NCBI GenBank assembly: GCA_027533185.1
Contig: JAPZTS010000002.1
Location: 1 to 64,000 of the forward strand
DNA: 64,000 nucleotides
DNA from: Leptospira sp.
GTDB lineage: Bacteria > Spirochaetota > Leptospiria > Leptospirales > Leptospiraceae
Reading direction: 5' to 3'
Part shown: positions 39,114-49,249 of the stretch, one piece after another
How positions within the stretch are numbered: position 1 is the first letter of the stretch
How the letters are laid out: each line of letters starts with the position of its first letter
The notes under the pieces: model-generated
What the model was told of the DNA's origin: nothing
The model's input: the letters and a program-made list of their open reading frames with translations, nothing else
Database searches by the model: none
Translations under genes and position numbers: made by a program

Positions 39114-39917
39114 ATGAAAGACAGTTTGCAAAATGAGTGGGTTTGGATTACAGGTGCCTCTTCAGGTATTGGAAAACAGTTAAGTGTCGACTATTATAAT
39201 AGAGGTGCAAACGTACTTTTATCCTCTAGAAATACAAATGAGCTCAAAAAAATTGCCATCGAAAACTCATTCGATTCAAAGCGATTTTCAGTGGAATCTA
39301 TAGATCTATCAAAGTATGAAGGCATTGATTCTATTATATCGAAATGGGTAAAAAAATATGGATTACCAAAAATTGTAATTCACAATGGTGGCGTTAGCCA
39401 AAGATCACTTGCAATAGATACTAAGTTAAATACCATCAAAACATTGTTAGATGTTAATTTTATGGGGGCAGTCGCTATTACTCTATCACTTCTTCCAAAA
39501 ATTCAAAACAAAAAGCAAGTTAGCTTTGTTGTGATATCTAGTGTTGCGGGTAAGATCGGAGCCCCATTACGAACAGGTTACTCAGCCGCAAAATTTGCAA
39601 TTTCAGGATTTTTCCAAGCACTAAGAGCGGAAACAGAAAGGTATGGTATCCGAGTTACCATAATCTATCCTGGATTTATAAAAACAAATATCTCTAAAAA
39701 CGCTTTGGTTGGGGATGGATCAAAAAATGAAAAAATGGATTCTGTTATTTTGAATGGAATTTCTGTTGAATCCTGCTCGGAACAAATCATTCGCGCTGTA
39801 GAGTCTGGTAAACGAGAAGTGATCATTGCTGGAATAAAAGAGAAATTTGGTTTATTTTTACAGACTTTTTTCCCATCTATCTTTTTTAAAATGATTCAAA
39901 AGGCGAAAGTTCAATAA
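39114..39917 (+). CDS. short-chain dehydrogenase/reductase
   Basis: A 267-residue NAD(P)-dependent oxidoreductase of the classical SDR type. The nucleotide-binding TGASSGIG is near residue 15, the structural NGG (VIHNGGVSQ) near residue 92, and the catalytic Ser-Tyr-Lys are in VISSVAG and GYSAAKFAISG. The order and spacing match 11-beta-HSD1-like or DHRS7-like SDRs, including a C-terminal hydrophobic tail (FGLFLQTFFPSIFFKMI) that may dip into a membrane. Substrate unknown; lipid, sterol or retinol-like alcohols are typical for this branch. It stands alone between two hairpins. Confidence 0.9.
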   Translation: MKDSLQNEWVWITGASSGIGKQLSVDYYNRGANVLLSSRNTNELKKIAIENSFDSKRFSVESIDLSKYEGIDSIISKWVKKYGLPKIVIHNGGVSQRSLAIDTKLNTIKTLLDVNFMGAVAITLSLLPKIQNKKQVSFVVISSVAGKIGAPLRTGYSAAKFAISGFFQALRAETERYGIRVTIIYPGFIKTNISKNALVGDGSKNEKMDSVILNGISVESCSEQIIRAVESGKREVIIAGIKEKFGLFLQTFFPSIFFKMIQKAKVQ

Positions 39918-39944
39918 AAAAATCGATTTCAAATTCGATTTTTT
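39917..39944. terminator. bidirectional terminator between SDR and STAS genes
   Basis: AAAAAATCGA and TCGATTTTTT form a 10-bp stem with an 8-base loop. The T-run ends the stem on both strands, and it is placed exactly between two convergent genes, overlapping the SDR stop codon. Confidence 0.75.
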
Positions 39945-39957
39945 CGGCTAACTTGGG

Positions 39958-40242
39958 TTAATCAACGAGGGTAAGAATTGTATCGAGTTTGTTCAGTTTG
40001 AAGACAGTTCGTATCAGCTTGTTCACATTTTTAAGACAAAGTTTGAGAGATTTTTTTTCAAGGACGGAATGGAATTTCATAAGTTCTCCAATAGCCGAAC
40101 TATCTAGGGAAATTTGTATGTCGGAGAAATCTAGAATTATGTCTTCTTTGGCTGTTTGCAAGATTGGGTTAATTTTATCCCTAAAAGCATCAAGTCCTTC
40201 GTAAGAAAGATCGAACTCTTTTACCAAAACTAAATTGCGCAT
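39958..40242 (-). CDS. STAS-domain protein (anti-sigma-factor antagonist type)
   Basis: A protein of 94 residues built of one STAS domain. The core pattern is visible: a beta strand with EDIILDFSDIQIS, then LDSSAIGELMKFHSVLEKKS, which holds the conserved (D)S-S phosphorylation-site region of SpoIIAA-like proteins, and a final helix with KLDTIL. The frame extends 11 codons upstream with a hydrophobic start (MGFFLPFII); neither start has a good ribosome-binding site, so the N-terminus is uncertain. It probably acts as a phospho-switch in a partner-switching cascade. The SpoIIE-type phosphatase encoded at 35446-37494 could act on it, but they are not in one operon. Confidence 0.75.
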   Translation of the reverse strand: MRNLVLVKEFDLSYEGLDAFRDKINPILQTAKEDIILDFSDIQISLDSSAIGELMKFHSVLEKKSLKLCLKNVNKLIRTVFKLNKLDTILTLVD

Positions 40243-40464
40243 CTTATTTATAATGAAAGGTAGAAAGAAGCCCATTTTTATAAATCATTTTTCAAGTTGA
40301 AGAGAATTAAAAAATAAAAAATAACCTTTAAAAAAAATAAAGATTATGAAGTTTTTTTATAAATTATTTCGTATAAGAGCACCAAGTGTTTCCTTGAACA
40401 ACGATTCCATCCGATTGCAAATTTAAGTCCGTAACTCAGAAACCATTCGATTTTAAAACCTTGA

Positions 40465-41355
40465 ATGATTCGAATTGAATATAATTATACTTCTAGAATC
40501 TCAGTTTGGTACTTCATAATTTTGGATATAAATTTTCTTCCCCCTCCCATGACTTATAGAGAGTTTGTTAAGGAAACTTGGATTTGGAATGGAATTGATT
40601 CAAATAAGGTTCCTATGATTCTTCCAAGCTATGAATGTGAGTTGGTAATTCATCTCTCCGTTTGTCCATCCATTGAATTGACAAATGGAGTTAGTTTTCA
40701 AGTTCCGAGAGTGCATTGGGTAGGTCCGCAGACTAGGCCCTGGAAAATTTCACCCAATCAAACTTTAAATCTCCTTTCTATCCGATTTTATCCTGGATCT
40801 CTTTATTATTTATATTCGATGGATATGAAATATATTCAAAATTCTTTTCCAGTTTTGGATTCTGAAAAAACAGAACAAATTCTTTCCTTAGTTTCCAATG
40901 TATCGATAGAAGAATCTAAATTCTCGAATACCCAACTGAATCGAAAAGTTATAGAAATATTAGATGCGTTGCCGATAAATAAAAGCGAAATTCCAGCCTA
41001 TGTTCAGTTTGCAGTCTTGGAACTTATGCAGCCAAAATCTTCTATCATCCAGATTTCTAAAAAAATTGGAATTTCTAAAAAGCAGTTAGAAAGAAAATTT
41101 ATGGAAGTTTTTGGTGTTTTGCCTTCGGAATACAAAAAAATTCACAAACTTCTGCTTATGATTCGGTCTTCGAAAAATTACAAAGATTCAACTATTCCTA
41201 CAAAACTCGCTGACATCGCAACCGAATATGAATACACAGACCAATCTCACTTTTCAAATCAGTTCAAAAGGATGGCCGGGCAAACACCAGCAGAGTGGTT
41301 TTTAAATTATAAGAAAATGTCTCTTTTTTACAATACGGACGTAAAAGAAATTTGA
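40465..41355 (+). CDS. AraC-family transcriptional regulator
   Basis: A 296-residue regulator with the DNA-binding domain in the C-terminal 100 residues. The first helix-turn-helix is IQISKKIGISKKQLERKF, and the second is in LADIATEYEYTDQSHFSNQFKR, followed by the family ending AGQTPAEW. The N-terminal part contains ETWIWNGIDSNK and VHWVGPQTRPWKI, typical of AraC proteins with a DUF6597-like effector region. The N-terminal 28 residues before MTYREFV may or may not be translated; FLPPP in this stretch resembles the normal family opening, so I kept the longer frame. The ankyrin protein gene follows closely on the same strand. Target genes are unknown. Confidence 0.8.
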   Translation: MIRIEYNYTSRISVWYFIILDINFLPPPMTYREFVKETWIWNGIDSNKVPMILPSYECELVIHLSVCPSIELTNGVSFQVPRVHWVGPQTRPWKISPNQTLNLLSIRFYPGSLYYLYSMDMKYIQNSFPVLDSEKTEQILSLVSNVSIEESKFSNTQLNRKVIEILDALPINKSEIPAYVQFAVLELMQPKSSIIQISKKIGISKKQLERKFMEVFGVLPSEYKKIHKLLLMIRSSKNYKDSTIPTKLADIATEYEYTDQSHFSNQFKRMAGQTPAEWFLNYKKMSLFYNTDVKEI

Positions 41356-41381
41356 TATGATTGAAGTGAGAGGAGTTGGAA

Positions 41382-41852
41382 ATGTTTGCTTCAATTAAGA
41401 ACTATATAAATATATATTTGGAAGAAAAATCAATTCGAGAGTTGGGAACCTGTATTTCCAAAGGCGATCCTATCCGATTTCTTTCTCTACTCAAAAATCT
41501 AAAAGATAAAAGCGATTTAGAGAAAGATACCTCATTACTTTTAGGAATAGCAATTACAGAAGCCGAGGATTCTTTTTTTCTTAAAGAATTATTGGCAATA
41601 CCTTTGTCCACTAACGTATATGATTTGAATGGCCTCACTCCGTTACATAAAGCAACCGAGTACGGAAATTTAGATGCAGTGGTTTTGTTGTTAAAGAATG
41701 GGGCAGATCCAAATGCGACAGATCCGAACGGTGTTACTCCTCTGCATATAGCAAATAGTTTTGATGGTCTTGGCTATATATCAGATGTTTTGTTAAAGTA
41801 TGGTGCTAATCCGAACAAACGAGATAAACTTGGGAAAAGATACTTGATGTAA
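41382..41852 (+). CDS. ankyrin-repeat protein
   Basis: A 156-residue soluble protein. Two clear ankyrin repeats are in the C-terminal half ([20 protein letters not shown], then [22 protein letters not shown]), and a third incomplete one ends with [17 protein letters not shown]. The N-terminal half is helical and may hold degenerate repeats. AGAGGAG lies seven bases before the ATG, which settles the start over a TTG two codons earlier. It probably binds another protein. It begins 27 bases after the AraC regulator ends, and purT starts 26 bases after it ends, so the three may be co-transcribed. Confidence 0.85.
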   Translation: MFASIKNYINIYLEEKSIRELGTCISKGDPIRFLSLLKNLKDKSDLEKDTSLLLGIAITEAEDSFFLKELLAIPLSTNVYDLNGLTPLHKATEYGNLDAVVLLLKNGADPNATDPNGVTPLHIANSFDGLGYISDVLLKYGANPNKRDKLGKRYLM

Positions 41853-41878
41853 AAAACGTTCATTCGAAACCTGTGGTT

Positions 41879-43057
41879 ATGATACAAATTGGAACTTCTT
41901 TTAAACAATCGGAAACAAGGTTAGTGCTTCTTGGATCAGGTGAGTTAGGAAAGGAGGTAGCCATCGAAGCTATTCGTTTAGGTATCCATGTAATTGCTAT
42001 TGATCGATATCCGAATGCTCCCGCTATGTTAGTTGCTCAGGAATCACGAGTAATAGATATGTTAGATGCTAAGATTCTGGAGGCAACAATTAGAGAGCTT
42101 CAACCAAATTTCATCGTTCCTGAAATTGAAGCCATTCACACAGAAACACTTTTAAAACTAGAGAGTGAAGGATTTCGGGTAGTTCCTAGTGCGAAGGCTG
42201 TAAACTTAACAATGAATCGAGAGGGGATTCGAAATTTTGCTTCCAAAGAATTAGGATTAAAAACATCTTCTTATGCTTTCGCTTCAACCTTTGACGAATT
42301 TGCGGAAGCTATCGATACAATTGGCATTCCATGCGTAGTAAAGCCAATTATGAGTTCCTCTGGCAAAGGCCAGAGTATGATTCGGCAAACATCGGATATA
42401 AAATCGGCATGGGAGTATGGGCAAACCGGAGGAAGAGCTGGCAAAGGCAAAATGATTGTAGAAGAGTTCATACCCTTTGATTTCGAAATCACTCTTCTTA
42501 CAATCCGGCATGTGGATGGAACTAGTTTTTTACCGCCGATAGGGCACAGACAAGTTAACGGAGATTATGTGGAATCTTGGATGCCACAAGAAATATCAAA
42601 TCTTGCCTTGCAGAAGGCTAAGGATATTGCTGAAAAAATTACTTCCGGATTAGGTGGAACAGGTATTTTTGGAGTAGAATTGTTTGTGAAAGGGGATGAT
42701 GTCTATTTTAGCGAAGTCTCACCTAGACCACATGACACGGGTCTTGTGACCTTAATTTCTCAAAATTTTTCCGAATTTTCACTCCATGTTCGAGCTCTTT
42801 TAGGACTGCCTATTCCGAGTCTACATTTCTTTTTACCCGCCGCAAGTTCGGCTATTTTGCTAGAAGGTAAGTCAGAAGATCCAATCTATGTAGGTATCGA
42901 ATCGGCACTACAAATAGAAGATTCAGATGTACGAATATTTGGGAAGCCTTCGATTGATGGAAAGAGAAGAATGGGGGTAGCGCTGGCAAGAGGTAGGGAT
43001 GTAGCCGATGCGAAAGAAAAAGCCAATCGAATTCGTGACCAGATCAAATTGAAATAG
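41879..43057 (+). CDS. purT: formate-dependent phosphoribosylglycinamide formyltransferase (PurT)
   Basis: A 392-residue ATP-grasp enzyme that makes formyl-GAR in step three of purine synthesis from formate and ATP, in place of folate-dependent PurN. The N-terminus has the characteristic [18 protein letters not shown], then [12 protein letters not shown] and [12 protein letters not shown]. The ATP-grasp core includes [15 protein letters not shown] and [15 protein letters not shown], with the metal-binding [25 protein letters not shown] near the C-terminus. Length equals that of the E. coli enzyme (392). An ATG two codons after a GTG is used as start. Confidence 0.95.
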   Translation: MIQIGTSFKQSETRLVLLGSGELGKEVAIEAIRLGIHVIAIDRYPNAPAMLVAQESRVIDMLDAKILEATIRELQPNFIVPEIEAIHTETLLKLESEGFRVVPSAKAVNLTMNREGIRNFASKELGLKTSSYAFASTFDEFAEAIDTIGIPCVVKPIMSSSGKGQSMIRQTSDIKSAWEYGQTGGRAGKGKMIVEEFIPFDFEITLLTIRHVDGTSFLPPIGHRQVNGDYVESWMPQEISNLALQKAKDIAEKITSGLGGTGIFGVELFVKGDDVYFSEVSPRPHDTGLVTLISQNFSEFSLHVRALLGLPIPSLHFFLPAASSAILLEGKSEDPIYVGIESALQIEDSDVRIFGKPSIDGKRRMGVALARGRDVADAKEKANRIRDQIKLK

Positions 43058-43083
43058 TCTTAAAATTTGAAGTCATGCAGAAT

Positions 43084-43830
43084 TCAGAAGGAATCTTTTT
43101 TCAACTGACCAGCTTTAAAATCGTTCATCACAGAATCATAGATGCTATCCTCAGGATATGGCAGATAGTGATTGTCATAATGGATTTTTAGATATCTACT
43201 TGCATCCTTACCAAAAGATCGTTTGATTTCAGATTCGATATAATCAAACTCGGTTGACTCTATTTCTTCGAGTTGCATTCCGCTATGTAGAAGATGCAAA
43301 AATACTACAAATCGTCCTGCATGTTTGAGTATCTTAAGAGAGAATAGCATATCCCTCAGTTTTAAAAGATAGAGATAAGGTCTTGTATTTTGAGCCATGA
43401 GCAGTTTTTGCTCTGCCTCAGCAATATCTCTGAGGGCCAATCGTTGGAATGCTTTGGTCTGCCATTTTTCCTTTCCTCGAGATTTTTTTCCTAAGATAGA
43501 TAGCTCTACTTTTAAAACTTCTATATTTTTCTTCAGGATTTTTTCGTAGAGTTTAGTCAATGCTAGTTGGGTCTTTCGCATCTGTAAATATGACTCAGAG
43601 AATCTTCCTTGGATGTGGAGATTTTTGAATTGTAAATAAATTTCGATAATGGATTTGTATTCTGCCTTTTCACTCTCGTCCGCTAGATGTAGAATGCTTG
43701 AGTCAATAGATTTAACGAGGAGATAATTTTCTTCCGCTCCAAACGCTGATTGCAGTGTTTCCTTAGCTACAAGGACCTTTGTCATACAAAGCAGAGAAAA
43801 AACAAAAACAATGGAGAGTTTAAGGCCCAC
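43084..43830 (-). CDS. exported hypothetical helical protein
   Basis: A 248-residue protein with a Sec signal peptide (GLKLSIVFVFSLLCMTKVLVA) and a mature part that is almost entirely helical and basic (IYLQFKNLHIQGRFSESYLQMRKTQLALTKLYEKILKKN). I know no family. It may form helical hairpins like a TPR-type scaffold, but no repeats are clear. The start is GTG, preceded by a weak AGAG. It is convergent with purT and divergent from the ABC-F gene. No partner gene is adjacent on its strand. Confidence 0.65.
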   Translation of the reverse strand: MGLKLSIVFVFSLLCMTKVLVAKETLQSAFGAEENYLLVKSIDSSILHLADESEKAEYKSIIEIYLQFKNLHIQGRFSESYLQMRKTQLALTKLYEKILKKNIEVLKVELSILGKKSRGKEKWQTKAFQRLALRDIAEAEQKLLMAQNTRPYLYLLKLRDMLFSLKILKHAGRFVVFLHLLHSGMQLEEIESTEFDYIESEIKRSFGKDASRYLKIHYDNHYLPYPEDSIYDSVMNDFKAGQLKKDSF

Positions 43831-43988
43831 ACTCTATTTTCGGAAAGTGGAATACCGAATTCAAATGATAATGAATTCACGTATGTAAATTAGGTATTTA
43901 TGTCATTTTTTGTAGCCCTATTCTTTTCACTTTCGGTAATTTCGGAACTTTAGAAATTGGCATTTAAAGAGAATTCCAGAGAAGATTT

Positions 43989-45485
43989 ATGATCAAAATT
44001 TCGGGACTAAACAAACAATATAATGGAAAAACGCTTTTTGATGATTTACAGTTCAGTGTGAACCGTGGTGAACGAGTTGGTCTTGTTGGAAGGAACGGCC
44101 ATGGTAAATCCACTTTAGTTGGAATTATCCTTGGCTCGGTGGAGCCTGATTCTGGAAATATTACAATACCGAAAGGATATAAGATTGGTCATCTAGAACA
44201 ACATCTGGTTTTCACCAAACCAACTGTGCTTGAGGAATGTTCTCTCGGTCTTCCCGAAGGCGATGAATACGAGACTTGGAAAGTAGAGCGAGTTTTGTTC
44301 GGTCTCGGATTTAAAGAAGAAGACATGGAAAGAAGTCCAAATGAATTTTCTGGTGGATATCAGATTCGGATGAATTTGGCAAAGTTATTGGTATCCTCTC
44401 CCGATATGCTTGTGTTAGATGAACCTAACAACTATTTAGATATTGTGACCATTCGGTGGTTAGAGGAATTCCTTCGTGAATGGGAAGGCGAAATCATTCT
44501 AATTACCCATGACAGAAGTTTTATGGATAGTGTAGTGACGCATACGGTTGCGATTCATAGAACAAAAGCAATTAAAGTCCAAGGCGATACAGAAAAGCTT
44601 TATACACAAATCAACCAAGCCGAAGAAATCTATGAAAAGACCAGATTGAATGAAGCTAAAAAGAGAAAACAGGAAGAAATTTTTATAGCTAAGTTTAAAG
44701 CAAAAGCCAGTTTTGCGAGTCGAACTCAATCGAGAGTAAAAAAACTAGAAAAACAAGGTGAGATGAAGGCACTTGAGTCAATAGAAGATTTGGAATTGTA
44801 TTTCAATAGTGCACCTTTCTCCGCAAATCAAATGTTAAGTGTCGAAGATTTAGCCTTTTCGTACGATGGCAAAGAGCCATTTTTGATTCAGAATTTTTCG
44901 CTAAGTGTTGGTCCGATGGATCGAATTTGTATCATCGGAAAAAATGGAAAGGGTAAATCCACTCTGCTCAAACTTATCTCAGGAGAACTTAAACCAGTTT
45001 CCGGAGATGTGAAAAAACATCCTATTTTAAAGGAAGGGTACTTTGGGCAAACGAACAAACTGAACATGGATGAAAAAAACACCGTCGTTCAAGAAATCAT
45101 GGCGGCAGATCCAAATTGTTCTGAAGGTAAGGCTCGAAATATAGCGGGTGGCCTTATGTTCTCGGATGATCTTGCCTTAAAAAAAATCAAAGTATTGTCA
45201 GGTGGAGAGAAAAGTCGAGTTTTATTGGGCAAAATTCTTGTAACACCTTGCCACTTACTATACTTAGATGAGCCGACGAACCACTTGGATATGCAGTCTT
45301 GTGACTCACTGATTGAAGCGATCGATAACTTTGATGGAACAGTTATTATGGTTACCCACAACGAAATGCACTTAAAAGCAGTTGCAACTAAATTGATTGT
45401 GTTTGACGATGATCGTGTTTTTGTTTACGACGGAGGTTATGAGGATTTTTTGACCGACATAGGTTGGAAGGACGAAAAAAATTGA
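43989..45485 (+). CDS. ABC-F family ATPase
   Basis: A soluble twin-ABC protein of 498 residues, with no membrane span, of the type that acts on ribosomes. Walker A motifs are GRNGHGKST (first domain) and GKNGKGKST (second domain). Signatures are FSGGYQIRM and LSGGEKSRV, and Walker B motifs are [11 protein letters not shown] and [11 protein letters not shown]. Between the domains is the charged linker helix ([24 protein letters not shown]) that reaches the peptidyl-transferase centre in EttA and resistance ABC-Fs. Subfamily (Uup, EttA, YheS or resistance type) cannot be set by eye. It overlaps the next ABC gene by a TTGA, so these are translationally coupled. Confidence 0.9.
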   Translation: MIKISGLNKQYNGKTLFDDLQFSVNRGERVGLVGRNGHGKSTLVGIILGSVEPDSGNITIPKGYKIGHLEQHLVFTKPTVLEECSLGLPEGDEYETWKVERVLFGLGFKEEDMERSPNEFSGGYQIRMNLAKLLVSSPDMLVLDEPNNYLDIVTIRWLEEFLREWEGEIILITHDRSFMDSVVTHTVAIHRTKAIKVQGDTEKLYTQINQAEEIYEKTRLNEAKKRKQEEIFIAKFKAKASFASRTQSRVKKLEKQGEMKALESIEDLELYFNSAPFSANQMLSVEDLAFSYDGKEPFLIQNFSLSVGPMDRICIIGKNGKGKSTLLKLISGELKPVSGDVKKHPILKEGYFGQTNKLNMDEKNTVVQEIMAADPNCSEGKARNIAGGLMFSDDLALKKIKVLSGGEKSRVLLGKILVTPCHLLYLDEPTNHLDMQSCDSLIEAIDNFDGTVIMVTHNEMHLKAVATKLIVFDDDRVFVYDGGYEDFLTDIGWKDEKN

Positions 45486-46408
45486 CTACAATAGTTTCCG
45501 TTAAAAACGTCTCGAAGGTTTATAAAAATGGATACCAAGCTCTTGCCAGTGTAAACTGGGATATTCGCGAGGGAGAAGTAATGGCACTTCTCGGTCCCAA
45601 TGGTGCTGGAAAAACCACATTGATCTCAATGATTTGTGGAATTGTAACACCAAGCAGTGGTTCCGTTTCCGTTTGTGGACATGATATAATATCGGAGTTC
45701 AAAGAAACTCGCGCAAAGATTGGTTTAGTGCCTCAGGAGCTCAGTGTCCATTCCTTTGAATCTGTCTGGACTTCTGTTACATTTTCGCGAGGGCTTTTTG
45801 GCAAACCACCCAATCCCGAATATCTTGAAGAACTTTTAAAGTCTCTTTCTCTTTGGGATAAAAAAGATCAAAAAATCATGACTCTTTCCGGGGGAATGAA
45901 GAGAAGGGTTCTCATAGCAAAAGCTTTATCTCATGAACCGTCAGTGCTCTTTTTAGATGAACCGACAGCTGGCGTTGATGTAGAACTGAGAAAGGATATG
46001 TGGAATATTGTCAAAAACTTACAAAAGAAAGGTGTAACGATTATACTAACCACGCACTATATTGAAGAGGCTGAGGCAATTGCTGATCGAATTTCCGTCA
46101 TTCAAAAAGGAAACATTTTCCTTACAGAAGAAAAAAATACATTAATGAAACAGTTGGGTAAAAAACAACTTCGTATTGAGTTAAAGAAACCAATTAAGTC
46201 ATTACCAAAATCACTTTCAAAATTCCATCTCGAGTTAACAGATAATAATACTCTTTTAACTTACAACTTCGATAAAAAAGACGATAGTGGGAATATAACA
46301 AAACTTTTGGATGAAATTAAAAAATCAAAACTTCAATTCACTGATCTGAGCACAAAACAAAGTTCATTGGAAGAGATTTTTGTTCAATTGCTAAAGGAGA
46401 ATGTATGA
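45482..46408 (+). CDS. ABC transporter ATP-binding protein (ABC-2 exporter type)
   Basis: The ATPase of a drug or polysaccharide-type ABC-2 exporter. Walker A is GPNGAGKTT, the signature LSGGMKRRV, Walker [13 protein letters not shown], and the switch His is in [11 protein letters not shown]-terminal extension of about 90 residues ([13 protein letters not shown], then [11 protein letters not shown]) is of the DrrA/NodI kind. The start is the TTG in the TTGA overlap with the ABC-F stop codon, and the end overlaps the permease start by ATGA. Three genes therefore form one operon. Confidence 0.9.
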   Translation: MTTIVSVKNVSKVYKNGYQALASVNWDIREGEVMALLGPNGAGKTTLISMICGIVTPSSGSVSVCGHDIISEFKETRAKIGLVPQELSVHSFESVWTSVTFSRGLFGKPPNPEYLEELLKSLSLWDKKDQKIMTLSGGMKRRVLIAKALSHEPSVLFLDEPTAGVDVELRKDMWNIVKNLQKKGVTIILTTHYIEEAEAIADRISVIQKGNIFLTEEKNTLMKQLGKKQLRIELKKPIKSLPKSLSKFHLELTDNNTLLTYNFDKKDDSGNITKLLDEIKKSKLQFTDLSTKQSSLEEIFVQLLKENV

Positions 46409-47166
46409 ATTTTTATGCGATTTATTCGATCTATATTTTTGAGATGTCCCGTACGTTCCGCACGTTAATGCAAAGTATACTCTCTCCAGTATTATCGACT
46501 TCCTTATACTTTATCGTTTTTGGATCGGCCATTGGATCAAAAATTCAAGAAATTGATGGGATCCATTATGGAAGTTTTATAGTTCCAGGGCTAATTATGT
46601 TATCTCTTCTTACAGAAAGTATCTCCAATGCCTCATTTGGAATTTATTTCCCCAAATTTACTGGTACTATCTATGAGGTGTTATCTGCACCTGTTACGAT
46701 GTGGGAGGTTGTAATTGGTTTCGTTGGTGCTGCGGCAACTAAATCACTTATGCTTGGTCTTTTAATGCTTCTGACTGCTTCCTTTTTTGTACCACTGCAA
46801 ATAGCCCACCCCATCCTTATGGTCTTTTTTCTGATTCTAACATGTATTAGTTTTAGCTTATTTGGGTTTGTTATTGGGATTTGGGCCGATAGTTTTGAAA
46901 AACTCCAACTGATTCCTATGTTGGTCATCACACCGCTCGTCTTTTTAGGTGGCAGTTTTTATTCTGTGCAGATGTTACCTCCACTTTGGAAGAACCTGAG
47001 TATGTTTAATCCAGTTTTATATCTGGTAAGTGGATTTCGTTACAGCTTTTTTGAGAGATCGGATGTCAGTCTGAATACAAGTATTGTTATGATACTCTGC
47101 TTTTTGACAGCATGTCTTCTTCTCACCTGGGCAATCTTTCGAACGGGATACAAGATCAAAAACTAA
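46405..47166 (+). CDS. ABC-2 type transporter permease
   Basis: A 253-residue inner-membrane protein with about six spans, the partner of the preceding ATPase. It has the family N-terminal interfacial helix ([29 protein letters not shown]), followed by [18 protein letters not shown] and the conserved [22 protein letters not shown] segment near residue 185-205, typical of NodJ/DrrB-like permeases. ATGA overlap gives translational coupling. The substrate is not evident; drugs, lipids and O-antigen-type polymers are exported by related systems. The LIC-style operon ends here. Confidence 0.9.
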   Translation: MNFYAIYSIYIFEMSRTFRTLMQSILSPVLSTSLYFIVFGSAIGSKIQEIDGIHYGSFIVPGLIMLSLLTESISNASFGIYFPKFTGTIYEVLSAPVTMWEVVIGFVGAAATKSLMLGLLMLLTASFFVPLQIAHPILMVFFLILTCISFSLFGFVIGIWADSFEKLQLIPMLVITPLVFLGGSFYSVQMLPPLWKNLSMFNPVLYLVSGFRYSFFERSDVSLNTSIVMILCFLTACLLLTWAIFRTGYKIKN

Positions 47167-47204
47167 AGGTTGGTTAGGTGGTTCAATTTCCGCAAGGATA
47201 AAAT

Positions 47205-47585
47205 CTAATATACCTTTAGAAGTTCCACTTCGAAAATCAGAGTGGAATTTGCAGGTATAGAGCCCACTGTTTTAGATCCGTAACCGAGTTCGGGAGGGAT
47301 AATGAGCTTTCGTTTCCCGCCGACTTTCATTCCCTTTATACCCTTATCCCAACCTTTGATTACTTCGCCCGCACCCAGGTTGAAGACAAATGGTTTTCCT
47401 CTATCCCTAGAGCTGTCAAATTTGTTTCCATTCGTGAGCCGTCCAACATAGTGAACAGTTACATTAGATCCAGAATAGGCTTCATCACCTGTACCAATTA
47501 CTTGGTCAATAATTTGAAAGTCTTTCTCAACGGGATGAATGCCTGATGCCAAAAGTAGTGAAAAAACTGCAAGGAATCGCTTCAT
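47205..47585 (-). CDS. exported FKBP-type peptidyl-prolyl isomerase
   Basis: A 126-residue folding catalyst with a signal peptide (MKRFLAVFSLLLASGIHP) and one FKBP domain. The diagnostic residues are in VTVHYVGRLTNGNKFDSSRDRGKPFVFNLG (Tyr and Asp of the active site), GWDKGIKGMKVGGKRKLIIPPELGYG (Trp and Ile-Ile) and IPANSTLIFEVELL. Export places it in the periplasm, where it would isomerise X-Pro bonds in envelope proteins. It is convergent with the ABC permease gene and divergent from a small gene on its right. Confidence 0.92.
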   Translation of the reverse strand: MKRFLAVFSLLLASGIHPVEKDFQIIDQVIGTGDEAYSGSNVTVHYVGRLTNGNKFDSSRDRGKPFVFNLGAGEVIKGWDKGIKGMKVGGKRKLIIPPELGYGSKTVGSIPANSTLIFEVELLKVY

Positions 47586-47708
47586 GGCCTCAACTTTTCA
47601 GATCGGTTAGAAAATAAAAGAAAAAAACTTTGCACCTTCGCATTTGAATCTATCTTGCTCCTTATGTTTCATGAGTTTTTTTTTTATTGTAGGGAGCTGG
47701 AAGGGTTT

Positions 47709-47972
47709 ATGTACCGAAACCAAATCCAAGAATTTTTTCCTGGGCATCCAGATTCCATCTTTGCGGAAGAGATGTTGAAATACATTCAAATGGAATCTAA
47801 AAAAATTCCAAAATCTGAGAAGGAAAAATACAAAGGATTGCCATGGGATAAACTGGACTCCCTATGGGAAAAGGATTTAGCTAGGGCACATGATTTTATC
47901 GACTTAAAGATGTTATACGCTATCTGTGCCCATCAAATACCTATGTTTACGAAAATTATTCCTATGAAATGA
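47709..47972 (+). CDS. small hypothetical protein
   Basis: An 87-residue protein from an ATG preceded by GGAAGG; the frame continues 18 codons upstream but with an odd hydrophobic start. No family recognised. The sequence is helical with many charged residues (AEEMLKYIQMESKKIPKSEKEKYKGLPWDKLDSLWEKD) and a GLPWDKL turn. It contains no signal peptide, so it is likely cytoplasmic. It lies between the FKBP and PilZ genes, both on the opposite strand. Confidence 0.6.
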   Translation: MYRNQIQEFFPGHPDSIFAEEMLKYIQMESKKIPKSEKEKYKGLPWDKLDSLWEKDLARAHDFIDLKMLYAICAHQIPMFTKIIPMK

Positions 47973-47999
47973 ATTTTACACGATCGCAACTTTTTGAAA

Positions 48000-49136
48000 T
48001 CAAACGGGACTCATACCGATTTGTTTGATGAGTTCCAGGTTGTCCTCAAATCGCACTTTTTCCGACTGGGCTCTTTGTCTACCTGAGAATTCGATTCCTA
48101 ATAAAAGATCACCATCGGCTGTTTTCTTTGCCCAGGCAATACGAGCAAAAAAACGAAAAGGGGTTTGTAGCTTAAAAACAAGTTCAAACAAAATTCCTTT
48201 CTGTTTGGGCAAGGTCTCAATCAATCGACTGTCATTAACTTTTAATTTTAAGCCAGTTGAGGAAACATCAATTACTGGAAATTTTTCTAAAGATTTGATT
48301 AAATTCGCATCCTTAATCCGTTCTACCATTTCCAATAATTGTAATTTATAATATTCAAAATCATCTTTCGATATAAAATTTTCTTTCGTTTGTAGCCAGA
48401 AATAGCCGATCGGAATGATCTCATCCATTTCATTGGTGTACAAAATCGGGATCAAGAGTTCTGACTTTAGTTTTTTATCCCGACTCTGTTTGATAATGGC
48501 CTCTACATTATCGTCCACATCATCTTCGAAGTTTATAAACCCTTCTTCATTTGTTTGGAAAGATTCTAGTTTTGTGTAGTCCGCGATATAGAGAATTTTT
48601 TGAGAGGATTTAGCAACTTCAAATTTTCTTTCTAAGCCTGATTTAAAAACATCAATAACTACTTGTTCCCCTGATTTGAGAGACAATTTCTTTTTGTAAT
48701 CATCAAAGTTCACTCGGACGAGAGTTGGTATATTGAACATATTTGCTTCGATGATTGTTTTTGAACTCACCAAGTTTGTAACATTGACCAGTCCTTCTTC
48801 AGTGATGGTATAACGTGGTGATACTCGGTCTTTTTTTGCGATGGATACTTTTTCGACACGGCAGAGTATTCTATTTGGTGTTGTCCGTTTTATAAATTTG
48901 CAGTCAATTTCAATGTACCGAGCGAGCAGTTTCGAGAGTACGATGAGGCCATCAGGTTCGATATCCCATTCTTCATTACATTCGATAATGATATCTTCGG
49001 AGTTGGGAACGTGAGAAAGAATACGTAGGCTCTTTTGCAATCCATTCCAGTTCGCATTGATTTCATTATTTATCAAGTAGTGAAGGATGACATGATTTTT
49101 CTGTTCCTTCCCTGTAATTTGGTCCATGGCACGCAT
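48000..49136 (-). CDS. PilZ-domain protein
   Basis: A 378-residue protein with a C-terminal PilZ-like domain (FPVIDVSSTGLKLKVND, then RIAWAKKTADGDLLLGIEF), which has the D/NxSxxG part of the cyclic-di-GMP site. The upstream RxxxR element, usually a basic loop, is less clear, so nucleotide binding is uncertain. The N-terminal 250 residues are mixed alpha-beta and hold a YcgR-N-like or repeated PilZ-like half (RVNFDDYKKKLSLKSGEQVVID), but I cannot assign them safely. Such proteins link c-di-GMP to motility or surface behaviour. A second ATG three codons on is an alternative start. Confidence 0.7.
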   Translation of the reverse strand: MRAMDQITGKEQKNHVILHYLINNEINANWNGLQKSLRILSHVPNSEDIIIECNEEWDIEPDGLIVLSKLLARYIEIDCKFIKRTTPNRILCRVEKVSIAKKDRVSPRYTITEEGLVNVTNLVSSKTIIEANMFNIPTLVRVNFDDYKKKLSLKSGEQVVIDVFKSGLERKFEVAKSSQKILYIADYTKLESFQTNEEGFINFEDDVDDNVEAIIKQSRDKKLKSELLIPILYTNEMDEIIPIGYFWLQTKENFISKDDFEYYKLQLLEMVERIKDANLIKSLEKFPVIDVSSTGLKLKVNDSRLIETLPKQKGILFELVFKLQTPFRFFARIAWAKKTADGDLLLGIEFSGRQRAQSEKVRFEDNLELIKQIGMSPV

Positions 49137-49249
49137 AATTTCTTTCCGATTCGATCTTTTTTGTATCAGACGTGGAGAAATAAATTTCTCCTACACCTGT
49201 AAGGGAAGTTTTCAGGAGGGAAAAGGAAATGGCAAGAAAAACGACAGAA

